From Pseudonocardia sp. T1-2H (GTDB lineage: Bacteria; Actinomycetota; Actinomycetes; Mycobacteriales; Pseudonocardiaceae): a stretch of 64,000 bases of DNA. Location of the stretch: the NCBI RefSeq assembly GCF_038039215.1, contig NZ_JBBPCL010000001.1:3968001-4032000 (forward strand), read 5' to 3'. The position numbers and the translations under genes were made by a program. This document shows, piece after piece, positions 38,538 to 47,131 of the stretch (positions are counted from its first letter, which is position 1; the number at the start of each line of letters is the position of its first letter). The notes below the pieces were generated by a model that was given only the letters and a program-made list of their open reading frames with translations, was not told where the DNA came from and did not search any database.

Positions 38538-40037
38538 CGGGTCACCAGTTCCTGCTCGTTCGTGTTGTCGGGGACGTCCGCCAGCAGGGCGGACGCGAGG
38601 CGGTCCAGACCGGCGGACCGGGAGGCCTTGACCAGGACGACGTCGCCCGGGACGAGCTCCGCGCGAAGCAGGGCCAGGGCGGCGTCGCGGTCGATCGGGC
38701 CGGTGGTGCGGGGGTCGGCACCGTAGGCGTCCGTGCCGACGGCGACGACCCGGTCGACGCCCAGCTCGCGCGCAGTGGCGGCGGTCTCGGCGTGCGCGGC
38801 GGCGGACTCCGGGCCCAGCTCGGCCATCGGGCCGAGGACGGCCCAGGTGCGCCGCAGGGGCCGTGTCCGCGTGGGCCGGGCGAGGGCGGCCAGCGCCCGG
38901 AGCGCCGCCCGCATGGACTCGGGGTTGGCGTTGTAGGCGTCGTTGACGACCGTGACGCCGTCCGCCCGCTCCTCGACCTCCATCCGCCAGTGCGACGCCG
39001 GGGTGGCGGCCGACAGCGCCGCGGCGATCCCGTCCGGCGTGCCGCCGAACTCGAGCGCGACGGCCGCGGCGGCCAGGGCGTTGGAGACGTGGTGCTCGCC
39101 GACGAGCTGCAGCGCGACGTCCGCCTCGCCCACGGGGGTGACCAGCCGGAACCGGGCCCGGCCGGCGTCGAGGACGACGTCGCGGGCGCTGACGTCCGGG
39201 CCGGGTGGCGCGTCGGTGTGCGCAGAGCGCTCTGCACCCACCACCGCGGCCAGACCGAAGCGGACCACGCGGGCTGCCGTGCGGGAGGCCATCGCGGAGA
39301 CCGCGGGATCGTCCGCGTTCAGGATCGCGACCCCGTCCGCGGGGAGGGACTCGACCAGCTCGCCCTTGGCCTGCGCGACCCCCTCCGGCGAGCCGAACTC
39401 GCCGAGGTGCGCGCGCCCGACGTTGAGCACGAGCCCGATCGACGGCGGCGCGAGCGCGCAGAGCCGGGCGATGTGCCCCGGCCCGCGGGCGGAGAGCTCC
39501 AGCACGAGGTGCCGGGTGTCCGCGGTCGCCCGCAGCGCCGTCCACGGGTGGCCGAGCTCGTTGTTGAAGGATCCGGGCGGCGCGACGGTCTCCCCGAGCG
39601 GCGCCAGCACGGTCGCGACCAGGTCCTTGGTCGACGTCTTGCCGGAGCTTCCCGGTGATCCCGACGGTCCGCAGCCGAGGCAGCGCGTCCACGTTGTGCC
39701 GCGCGAGCCGGCCGAGCGCGGTGAGGACCGCGGCGCCGGAACCGTCCGGGTCGAACTCGTCGAGGTAGGTGCCGCCCGCGCTCGGGGGCGCGGCGGGCAC
39801 GATCACCGCGGGGGCGTCGACCTCCCGGGCCGCCAGCACGGCCACCCCGCCGGCGGCGACGGCGGCCGCGGCGAAGTCGTGCCCGTCCGTCCGCTCGCCG
39901 GGGAGCGCGAGGAACAACCCGCCGTCGCCGACCTTGCGGGAGTCGAACTCGACCGCGCGGACGCGCTCGTCACCGGTGGCCCGGTGCAGCCTCCCGCCCG
40001 TCACCCGGGCGACCTCGGCCAGCGTCATCTCGATCAT
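38534..40037 (-). CDS. murF: MurF, UDP-MurNAc-tripeptide--D-Ala-D-Ala ligase, interrupted by a 1-bp frameshift
   Basis: MurF adds D-Ala-D-Ala to the UDP-MurNAc tripeptide. The N-terminal 128 codons read [18 protein letters not shown] and end VGITG at the ATP loop. The frame then breaks, and the rest (from TSTKD-like sequence through [23 protein letters not shown] and the C-terminus) continues in the +1 frame to 38534. Removing one base of the tt at 39649-39650 restores GSSGKTS, the expected P-loop, and a 500-residue protein. murF is essential and has no second copy here, so a sequence error or very recent mutation is likely. The break has the same context as in rsmH and metF. Confidence 0.9.
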
Positions 40038-40094
40038 GGTGTCTCCCTCCTCTGCGGACGGAGTCGCTCCGATTCCGTTCGGGCCATTTCCGGA

Positions 40095-41738
40095 TCAGCC
40101 GCCGGCCGCGCGGATGGCCGCGGCGAGCTCGTCGACGTCGTCGAAGGGATGCTTGACGCCCTGGATCTCCTGGCCCTTCTCGTGCCCCTTGCCCGCGACG
40201 ACGACCGCGTCCCCGGGCTTCGCGAGCGCGACGGCGGCCGCGATGGCCGCGCGCCGGTCCCCGACCTCGAGCACGTCCCCGCGTCCGGGCTCCGCCTCCG
40301 CGCCCGCGCGCATCGCGGCGCGGACCTCCGCGGGGTCCTCGGTGCGCGGGTTGTCGTCGGTGATCACCAGCAGGTCCGAGCGGGCCGCCGCGAGGGCCCC
40401 CATCAGCGGCCGCTTGCCGCGGTCCCGGTCCCCGCCGCAGCCGAGCACCGTGATCAGCCGGGCGCCGGGGCCCGGCAGCTGGGCGCGCAACGCGTCGAGC
40501 AGGGCGGCGACGGCGGCGGGCTTGTGCGCGTAGTCGACGACGGCCAGGAACGGCTGCCCGACCTCCACCCGCTGCATCCTCCCCGGCACCGCGAGCCGGC
40601 CGAAGTGCTCGGCGGCGACGGCCGCGGACACCCCGACGGCGTCCAGGCAGGCCAGCGCGAGCAGGGCGTTCGCGACGTTGAAGGCGCCGGGGAGCTGCAG
40701 CGCGACCGGGATCTCCTCGCCGTCCGGGCCGACGGCGAGGAAGTGCTGGGCGCCGTCGGGGTCCGAGGCGGCGTCGCGGGCGGTCCAGTCGGCCGCGGGG
40801 CCGGTCGTCGAGACGGTGATCGCGTTCGGGGCGAGGCCCGCCAGCTTCCGGCCCCACTCGTCGTCGACGCAGATGACGCCGCGCTCGGCCTTCACCTCGT
40901 CGTCGAGGAAGAGGCGGGCCTTCGCCGCGAAGTAGGACTCCATCGTCTCGTGGAAGTCCAGGTGGTCCTGGGAGAGGTTCGTGAAGGCGCCCACGGCGAA
41001 GCGGGTGCCGGCGACCCGGCCCATCGCGAGCGCGTGGCTGGACACCTCCATGGCGACGGCGGTGACGCCCTGCTCGCGCATCACCGCGAACAGCGCCTGC
41101 AGGTCCGGCGCCTCGGGGGTGGTGAAGGCGCTGGGCAGGCTGGTGTCCCCGATCCGGGTCTGGACGGTGCCGAGCAACCCGGTGGAGCGTCTGCCCGCGG
41201 CGAGCCCGGCCTCGAGCAGGTGCGCGACCGTCGTCTTGCCGCTGGTGCCGGTGACGCCCAGGACGTCCAGCGCGACCGTCGGGTTCCCGTAGACCTCGGC
41301 GGAGAGCGCGCCGAGCACGGCCCGGGGGTGCGGGTGCAGCAGCACCCTGATGTCCTGCCCGGCGTCCGCGAGCCCGGGGCGGGTGAGCCCCGCGGGGTCG
41401 GTGAGGACGGCGGCGGCACCGGCGGCGAGGGCCTGGGCGGCGAAGTCCGCACCGTGCACGCGGGCGCCCGGCAGGGCGGCGAAGAGATCACCGGGGCGGA
41501 CCTCCGCGGCCCGGTGCGTCACCCCGGTGACGGCGGCGGGGTGCCCGCCCGCGGGGTGCTGCTCGGCGCCGACGGCGGCCGCGAGGGCGACGACGTCGAC
41601 CGGACGGACCAGCGCGGGGCGCGGTGGCAGACCGACCGTGTCCGTGGGGGAGAGCTGGCGGGCGACACGTCGTGGAAGGTTACCGGCGGCTCGCGCACCG
41701 CCCCCCGGCGCACCGCCGAGGCCCCGGAAGGCCCTCAC
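40095..41738 (-). CDS. murE: UDP-MurNAc-tripeptide synthetase MurE (meso-DAP adding)
   Basis: A cytosolic Mur ligase. The ATP loop is VTGTSGKTTVAHLL, and NLSQDHLDFH is the metal block. DDNPRTEDP carries the DNPR motif that selects meso-diaminopimelate, so this cell wall should contain meso-DAP. The first clear homology begins near VDVVALAAAVGAE. GTG 41738 is the nearest usable start in frame (547 aa), but codon use between 41738 and about 41665 is poor and there is no Shine-Dalgarno. GTG 41668, which lies 8 nt after TAACCT, would fit better if one C were missing from the run near 41650. Treat the N-terminus as uncertain. Confidence 0.92.
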   Translation of the reverse strand: MRAFRGLGGAPGGGARAAGNLPRRVARQLSPTDTVGLPPRPALVRPVDVVALAAAVGAEQHPAGGHPAAVTGVTHRAAEVRPGDLFAALPGARVHGADFAAQALAAGAAAVLTDPAGLTRPGLADAGQDIRVLLHPHPRAVLGALSAEVYGNPTVALDVLGVTGTSGKTTVAHLLEAGLAAGRRSTGLLGTVQTRIGDTSLPSAFTTPEAPDLQALFAVMREQGVTAVAMEVSSHALAMGRVAGTRFAVGAFTNLSQDHLDFHETMESYFAAKARLFLDDEVKAERGVICVDDEWGRKLAGLAPNAITVSTTGPAADWTARDAASDPDGAQHFLAVGPDGEEIPVALQLPGAFNVANALLALACLDAVGVSAAVAAEHFGRLAVPGRMQRVEVGQPFLAVVDYAHKPAAVAALLDALRAQLPGPGARLITVLGCGGDRDRGKRPLMGALAAARSDLLVITDDNPRTEDPAEVRAAMRAGAEAEPGRGDVLEVGDRRAAIAAAVALAKPGDAVVVAGKGHEKGQEIQGVKHPFDDVDELAAAIRAAGG

Positions 41739-41956
41739 CGCCGGGCGCACGGGGCCCACCGGTGGCCGCCGGGCCCGCGGGACGGTCCCGGCGCGGGCCA
41801 CCGGTCGGGTCCGGTGATCGCCGAGGGCGCACCGATGATCTGTTCGCCGCCCGGTCCGGCGCTCCGGACGCCCCGCGGAGACCGCCGGATGCCGATCGCC
41901 GCGCGGGCCGGCCGTCCCACCGCGCCCGGCCGTCTGCCCGCCGGTCACTCGTCGCG

Positions 41957-41983
41957 CTCTCGTGTCGCGGTGCGACACGGGAG
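41957..41983 (-). terminator. Strong hairpin behind ftsI
   Basis: CTCTCGTGTCGC (41957-41968) pairs with GCGACACGGGAG (41972-41983) around a 3-base loop with one T-G pair. It lies about 110 bp beyond the ftsI stop in the 354-bp ftsI-murE gap and probably ends the rsmH-ftsL-ftsI transcript. Nothing else is seen in that gap (41739-42092). Confidence 0.6.
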
Positions 41984-42092
41984 CCGCAGGAGGCTGCGGG
42001 TCGTCCGGACCTTCGCCGAGGGTCCGCGCGGAGAGCACGCTCGCGGCCCGTGATCGGCCGGCCGGACGTGCACGATCGGCCCGTGGGACCGC

Positions 42093-43946
42093 TCAGGGCG
42101 CGACGAGGGTCTGGATCGGGGTGGGGTCCGGGCTGACCGGGATGGCGTCCTTCTGCGCGATGTAGCTCGCCATGTCGTGGAACAGCGGCGCCGCGCTCGT
42201 CCCGCCCTGGGGCGCGTCGAGCATGATCGCGATGACGTACCGCGGGTCCTGCTGCGGGAACATGCCGGCGAAGGTGATCCAGTACGTCGACGAGGCGTAG
42301 CAGCCGCAGGACGGGTCGATCTGCTGTGCCGTGCCGGTCTTCCCCGCGACCTGGTAGCCGGGGACCTGGGCCGTGTAGCCGGTGCCCTGCTGGCCGTGGG
42401 CCTTCTGGGTCACGGCCATCAGCATCGTCCGAAGCTGCCGCGCCGTCTCCGGCGAGACCACCCGGACGCCCTCGGGCTGGGCCGTCGGCGTGCGGGTGCC
42501 GTCCGGGGCGATCGTGGCCTCGATGATCCGCGGCGGGATCCGCACCCCGTCGTTCGCGACGGCCTGGTACATCCCCGCCATCTGCAGGGCGGTCATGGAC
42601 AGGCCCTGGCCGATCGGCAGGTTGCCGAACGTGGAGCCGGACCAGGTGGAGCGGGCCGGCACCAGCCCGGCGCTCTCGCCTGGCAGACCGACGTTCGTCT
42701 TCTGCCCCAGGCCGAACTTCGAGAGCATCTCGGCGAAGTGGTCCTCGCCCACCTTCTGCGCCGCCATCAGGGTGCCGACGTTCGAGGACTTCGCCAACAC
42801 GCCGGTCAGCGTGTAGTGCTCGACGCCGTGCGACCAGGCGTCGTGCACGGTGCGGTCCGCGACCTTGATGCTGCCGGGCACGTCGAGCACGTCGTCCGGC
42901 TTGGCGACGCCGTTCTCCAGCGCCGCCGCCATCGTCACGATCTTGTTGACCGAACCGGGCTCGAACGGGCTGGACACGGCGGCGTTGCCGAGCGTGGCCG
43001 GGTCCGCCGAGCCGATGTTCGCCGGGTCGAAGGTCCGGCCGTTCGCCATCGCCCGGACCTGGCCGGTCCTCGCGTCGAGCACGACGGCCGAGCCGCCCTT
43101 GGCGCGGGTCTTGGCCACGTAGTCCTGCAGTTGCTGCTGGACGGTGTACTGCACGTCCGAGTCCAGCGTGAGCTGCAGGTCCGAGCCCGGGACGGCGGCC
43201 AGCTCCGCGCGGGTGCTGCCGGGGATGACGGTGTCGCTGCCGGACGCGGTGTCCACGATCTGGTAGCCGTCGGTCCCGGACAGCAGGTTGTCCTGCGAGG
43301 ACTCCAGCCCGGCCCGGCCCGTCAGCTTCCGGGCGTCCGCACCCCATGTCGACGAGCCGACCACGTTGGCGGCGAGGTTGCCCGCCGGGTACTGGCGGGA
43401 CTCCCGCTTCTCCTCGGCGATCTCCGGGAACCGGTCGCGCAGGTCCCGGGCCACGCCGGGGTCGACGAGCGGCGCGAGGACGATGTAGCCGCGGTCCTGG
43501 GCGAGCCCGGCCGAGAGCGCGTTGGCGTCCGCGCCGGTGGCCTGGGCGACGGCCTGGGCCATCTCGTTCTTGTACGCGGCGGCCCGCTCGCCCTTGTTCA
43601 GCGCCAGCAGCCGCGGGTTCGTCACCAGCGCGACGGCCTCGGTGCTGAAGGCCAGCGGGTTGCCCGCCCGGTCCAGGATCGAGCCGCGCTCGGCGGCCAG
43701 GGTGATCTTGGTGGTGCTCTGCTTGGCCGAGCTCGCGGTGAGCTCGCCCGCCTGCACGGTCTGGATCAGCAGCAGCTTGCCCGCCGAGACGAGCAGCAGC
43801 GCGACCAGCACGAGCCGGCCGATCCGGAAGCGGTTCCGCCCACGCCCCGAGCGCAGCACCGGCCGCCGGGAGGGCCCGGGGCGCCGTGCCGAGGGCGACG
43901 AGCGCGCCGCCCCCGCCCGCCTGCCGCGGGGCGGGGCGTAGGTCAT
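42093..43946 (-). CDS. ftsI: FtsI/PBP3-type division transpeptidase
   Basis: A class B penicillin-binding protein, 617 residues, that cross-links septal peptidoglycan with FtsW. A basic cytoplasmic tail (1-45) precedes one membrane anchor (IGRLVLVALLLVSAGKLLLI). The dimerization/pedestal domain contains AAERGSILDRAGN. The transpeptidase motifs are SVNK (SxxK, about residue 332), SSN and KTGTAQ. CGC in the QIDPSCGCYAS loop is a distinctive cysteine pair. There are no PASTA domains. ATG 43946 overlaps the ftsL stop (TGATG). Confidence 0.95.
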   Translation of the reverse strand: MTYAPPRGRRAGAARSSPSARRPGPSRRPVLRSGRGRNRFRIGRLVLVALLLVSAGKLLLIQTVQAGELTASSAKQSTTKITLAAERGSILDRAGNPLAFSTEAVALVTNPRLLALNKGERAAAYKNEMAQAVAQATGADANALSAGLAQDRGYIVLAPLVDPGVARDLRDRFPEIAEEKRESRQYPAGNLAANVVGSSTWGADARKLTGRAGLESSQDNLLSGTDGYQIVDTASGSDTVIPGSTRAELAAVPGSDLQLTLDSDVQYTVQQQLQDYVAKTRAKGGSAVVLDARTGQVRAMANGRTFDPANIGSADPATLGNAAVSSPFEPGSVNKIVTMAAALENGVAKPDDVLDVPGSIKVADRTVHDAWSHGVEHYTLTGVLAKSSNVGTLMAAQKVGEDHFAEMLSKFGLGQKTNVGLPGESAGLVPARSTWSGSTFGNLPIGQGLSMTALQMAGMYQAVANDGVRIPPRIIEATIAPDGTRTPTAQPEGVRVVSPETARQLRTMLMAVTQKAHGQQGTGYTAQVPGYQVAGKTGTAQQIDPSCGCYASSTYWITFAGMFPQQDPRYVIAIMLDAPQGGTSAAPLFHDMASYIAQKDAIPVSPDPTPIQTLVAP

Positions 43947-44719
43947 CAGCCTGCTCCGCCCGGGACCTGCGCCGTGTTGCCGTCCTCGTCGGCCGCGCCG
44001 GCCTGCCCGGCGGCCTGGTCCGCGGCCTGTCCGGGGGCGGCTTGCGCCGCCTGGTTCCCGGCGCCCTGGTCCGCCGCCTGCTCGGTGCCCGGGGCGCCCT
44101 GCTGCGCCTCCGCATCCGCGGCGATCCGCGAATCCGCGGGCGGGGTCGCGGCCGGGGCCGGGGCCGGCGCCACGGGGTGGGCCGCGGCCAGCGGCACCCC
44201 GACGACCTGCGTGCTCCCGTCCGACGCGACGACGATCCGGGCCGGGTCCTGCACGCGGATCATGCCCATCTCGGCCGCCCGCTGCGCCAGCGCGGTCGGC
44301 GCCTCCATGGCCGCGACCTCGCGGTGCAGCCGCTCGCTCTGCTCGGTGAGGTCCCGGGCGGCGGTGCGCGCGGCCTGCAGCCGGTACGAGTCCGCTGCGG
44401 CGGCGGTCGAGAGCCACAGCGTCGCGACCAGGCCGGCCACCAGCAGCGCCATGATCAGCAGCACGAACTGGGCCCGGCCGGCGGGGGCCGTGGTCCGCTT
44501 GCGCCGCGGCGCGCCGACGACGCGGCGCAGCCGGTCGTCCCGCTTCGCGTAGGCCTTGTCGGCGACCTTCTTCCGCGTCGGGGCCGGCGCCGCGGACCGG
44601 CGCTCCGCACCCCGCTGGGCGGGGATCGTCGCCGCGCGGTTCCTGGTCCCGGCCCGCTCCCAGCTGACCGACACCGAGGGCTTGCGCCCGAGGCGACGCT
44701 CGTCGACGGGAGCGCTCAT
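43946..44719 (-). CDS. ftsL: FtsL-like division protein with long C-terminal tail
   Basis: A 257-residue bitopic protein in the ftsL position between rsmH and ftsI. A basic cytoplasmic region (1-80) precedes one helix ([22 protein letters not shown]). A short coiled coil follows ([26 protein letters not shown]), then [14 protein letters not shown], the usual FtsL ending. The last 80 or so residues are low-complexity Ala/Gln/Gly/Pro and extend beyond the normal FtsL. ATG 44719 overlaps the stop of the upstream small ORF (ATGA). Confidence 0.85.
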   Translation of the reverse strand: MSAPVDERRLGRKPSVSVSWERAGTRNRAATIPAQRGAERRSAAPAPTRKKVADKAYAKRDDRLRRVVGAPRRKRTTAPAGRAQFVLLIMALLVAGLVATLWLSTAAAADSYRLQAARTAARDLTEQSERLHREVAAMEAPTALAQRAAEMGMIRVQDPARIVVASDGSTQVVGVPLAAAHPVAPAPAPAATPPADSRIAADAEAQQGAPGTEQAADQGAGNQAAQAAPGQAADQAAGQAGAADEDGNTAQVPGGAG

Positions 44720-44838
44720 CGCGCGTCCTCGCTCCGCGAGCTCCGCCGGGCCCCGATCGCCACGGTGCGCGGGCACCGCGGTGATGCGCCCGCACGCTCG
44801 CTCACGACGATCCCCCCGCTGATCCAGCTGGTGTTCAC
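44716..44838 (-). CDS. Possible small coupled ORF between rsmH and ftsL (40 aa)
   Basis: GTG 44838 overlaps the corrected rsmH stop (GTGA), and the ORF stop overlaps ftsL ATG 44719 (ATGA). The product begins VNTSWISGG and is Ser/Arg-rich with no recognised domain. The double 4-bp overlap suggests a translational relay carrying ribosomes from rsmH to ftsL, whether or not the peptide itself matters. Chance is possible in GC-rich DNA. Confidence 0.35.
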   Translation of the reverse strand: MNTSWISGGIVVSERAGASPRCPRTVAIGARRSSRSEDAR

Positions 44839-45855
44839 GCGGCCTCCCGGACTCGTTCGGCGGCCCGCAGCCGCACCGAGGCGGCGCGCGGGTTGTCGGT
44901 GATCTCGTCCTCGGTGGCCGGTTCCGCCCCGCGGACGAGCAGCCGCAGCTCCGGGCCGTGCCCCGGGAGCTCGACAGGTAGGTCGACCGGGGTCCGGGAC
45001 GTCGCTCGCGCGGCGAGCTTCCCGCTTGACCATCCGGTCCTCGAGCGAGTGGTAGGCGAGCACGACCATGCGTCCGCCCACCGCCAGCGAGCCGAGGGCG
45101 GCGGGCAGCGCGGCCCGCAACGCCTCCAGCTCGCGGTTGACCTCGATCCGCAACGCCTGGAACGTCCGCTTGGCCGGGTGTCCCCCGGTCCGCCGGGACG
45201 CCGCGGGCACGGCGGCGTAGAGCAGCTCCACCAGCTCGGCGCTGCGGGTGAACGGGCGCTCGGCCCGCCTCCGCGCGACCGCCGAGGCGATCCGCCCCGC
45301 GAACCGCTCCTCCCCGTACTCCCGGAGGATCCGGGCGAGGTCCGGCACCGCGTAGGTGTTGAGGACGTCCGCGGCCGTCGGCCCCGTCGTCGGGTCCATC
45401 CGCATGTCCAGATCGGAGTCGCGGGAGTAGGAGAAGCCGCGCTCGTCCGCGTCGAGCTGCAGGGAGGAGACGCCGAGGTCGAACAGGATGCCGTCGACGC
45501 GAGGAAGCCCCAGCTCCCCGAGCACGTCGGCGATCTCGTCGTACACGGCGTGCACCAGGTGGACGCGGTCCGCGTGAGCGGTCAACCTGCGGCCGGCCAG
45601 CTCCAGGGCCTGCGGGTCCCGGTCCAGGCCGACGAGGGTGAGCTGCGGATGTGCCGCCAGCAGCGCCGCGGAGTGGCCGCCCATGCCGAGGGTGGCGTCC
45701 ACGACGACGGCGGGTCTGCCGGCGAGGGCGGGTCCGAGGAGATCGAGGACGCGGGGCAGCAGGACGGGGACGTGCCGGGCCCCAGCCTGGCCGTCCGGAT
45801 CACCGTGAGCCGTGTCCGTTTCGTCTCCGTCGGTCGCGCCCGGGAGTCGCTTCAT
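44835..45855 (-). CDS. rsmH: RsmH, 16S rRNA m4C1402 methyltransferase, interrupted by a 1-bp frameshift
   Basis: RsmH (MraW) methylates N4 of C1402 in 16S rRNA. The N-terminal part has [13 protein letters not shown], the SAM site [25 protein letters not shown] and [17 protein letters not shown]. It is intact up to EDRMVKRE. There the frame breaks, and the normal end ([19 protein letters not shown] through [13 protein letters not shown]) continues in another frame to TGA 44835. Removing one base of the tt at 45019-45020 restores a 339-residue protein. ATG 45855 has GGAGG upstream. Confidence 0.9.
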
Positions 45856-46212
45856 CTCTGCCACCTCCCTCGCGCCGTCGTGCTCGTCGTGCTCATGGTG
45901 CTCGCCGTACCCGGGTCGGGGACGGAGTTCCGCCTTGGTCCGGGCATGACCGAGCGACGCAACGGACGGGCATGCCTCCGGTGCGTCGCTGTACTGCTGG
46001 CGTGTTCATGGGGGTACCGTGCTCCCCAGCCGGTACATCCACGGTTCCGGCGCCGTCCCCACCTGGATGCCGTGCACCTCGCGGGTTCCGGGGGACCTGG
46101 CACCGGGGAAGGTGCGCCAGGGCCCCCGGAACCCGGAGGTGGTTCATCACGGCATCCGGGTCGGGACGGCGACGGTGTTCCTTGACGTCTCCTCGCCCGA
46201 CTTCTCGATGAA
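45856..46212. other. rsmH upstream region, no gene supported
   Basis: A 357-bp stretch between rsmH and the mraZ terminator. Short frames exist on both strands but none has a Shine-Dalgarno and family likeness. A separate rsmH promoter is expected here given the terminator behind mraZ; I could not pick a convincing one. Confidence 0.4.
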
Positions 46213-46239
46213 GGAACCCCGAGGGAAGCTCGGGGTTCC
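46213..46239 (-). terminator. Perfect hairpin abutting the mraZ stop codon
   Basis: GGAACCCCGAG and CTCGGGGTTCC form an 11-bp perfect stem with a 5-base loop, starting one base after the mraZ TAG. It would end or attenuate mraZ transcripts before rsmH. Confidence 0.7.
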
Positions 46240-46671
46240 CTAGATCAGTCCGGGCAGAACCTCCTCCTGCGCCTTCGCGTACTCGTCCTCATGTGCGTCC
46301 TGATAGTTCTGCCAGGCCTGCGCGTCCCAGATCTCGACGCGCGAGAACGCGCCGATCACCACGCAGTCCTTCGTGAGCCCCGCGTAACGGCGCAGGTCCG
46401 GGGTGATCGCGATCCGGCCCTGTCCGTCGGGGTTCTGCTCGTCGGTGCCCGCGAAGAGGTTGCGTTGGAAGACTCGCGCCGACTCGCTCGTCAGCGGCGC
46501 CGAGGCGACTTTGGTGGCCATCTCGCCGAAGGCCTCGCGGGTGAACACGTAGAGGCAGTGATCCTGCCCTTTCGTGACCATGCACCCGCCCCGCAGTTCG
46601 TCCCGGAATTTCGCGGGCAGCGTGAGCCGCCCCTTGTCGTCCAGCTTCGGGGTGTAGGTGCCGAGGAACAC
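46240..46671 (-). CDS. mraZ: Transcriptional regulator MraZ
   Basis: MraZ is the DNA-binding regulator at the head of the dcw cluster. It has 143 residues with two SpoVT-AbrB-like repeats: FLGTYTPKLDDKGRLTLPAKFRDEL and DEQNPDGQGRIAITPDLRRYAGL. GTG 46671 has GGAGG 9 nt upstream. Four operator-like boxes lie 32-67 bp upstream of the start, so autoregulation as in other bacteria is expected. A hairpin follows the stop codon directly, suggesting it is often transcribed alone. Confidence 0.96.
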   Translation of the reverse strand: MFLGTYTPKLDDKGRLTLPAKFRDELRGGCMVTKGQDHCLYVFTREAFGEMATKVASAPLTSESARVFQRNLFAGTDEQNPDGQGRIAITPDLRRYAGLTKDCVVIGAFSRVEIWDAQAWQNYQDAHEDEYAKAQEEVLPGLI

Positions 46672-46702
46672 CTAACCCCACCTCCACCCGGGAACCGCTT
46701 CG

Positions 46703-46738
46703 CCCCAGTGATCTCCACATTACCCCACTTCCCTCCAC
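46703..46738 (-). promoter_or_regulatory. MraZ operator: four boxes with 10-bp period
   Basis: On the minus strand GTGGAG, GTGGGG, GTGGAG and CTGGGG begin at 46738, 46728, 46718 and 46708, exactly 10 bp apart. MraZ is known to bind direct repeats of TGGGN-type boxes on a 10-bp period. TAATGT (46722-46717) between boxes is a candidate -10, so MraZ binding would cover the promoter. Confidence 0.75.
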
Positions 46739-46922
46739 CGTCAACCCGAGATGACCTCGGGTCTCCTCGGCGTGCCCGCGTTTGCGCAGGTCAGCTGCAG
46801 TGGGGCGGGGTGGGGTGTTTGGCGAGCACCACTCGGTAGCGCGACGGGCGGGGCCTGCGCGGCCCTCTCCCCCACCGGCATTTCCCCAGGTCGGCGAGCA
46901 TCGCGGGAGGCCGGGGGGACGT

Positions 46923-46988
46923 GTGGGGGCGAAGTGGGGGGCCCTCGGGGGCGGAGTGGGGGCGGAGTGGGGACGGCGTGCGGGACGG
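46923..46988 (+). repeat. G-rich 11-bp tandem repeat
   Basis: Six degenerate units of gtgggggcgga begin at 46923, 46934, 46945, 46956, 46967 and 46978. Runs of four to six G make the plus strand a strong G-quadruplex candidate. It lies between the divergent mraZ and moxR genes; a further gtgggg pair is at 46800 and 46810. Otherwise 46741-47131 holds no gene. Confidence 0.7.
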
Positions 46989-47131
46989 CGGGAGCGCGGT
47001 GGGGCGCCCCCCCGTTCTCCCCGTCCGGGTGACCCACTTCCGGCGGCTTTGACACACTGAGGACGAGGCTGACGTGCGAAGCCGTGCAGAGCGGCGCGTC
47101 GTGGGGCGCGTCGCAGAGCGAAGGAGACCGG

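Noticed and set aside
37467..40037. Single open frame joining the MurF N-terminus to MraY, read as a fusion
   Set aside because: It is created by the murF frameshift; MurF C-terminal sequence is intact in another frame, and mraY has its own GTG overlapping the murF stop.
45852..46150. Short minus-strand frames in the mraZ-rsmH gap
   Set aside because: Low-complexity Arg/Pro-rich products without Shine-Dalgarno or family likeness.
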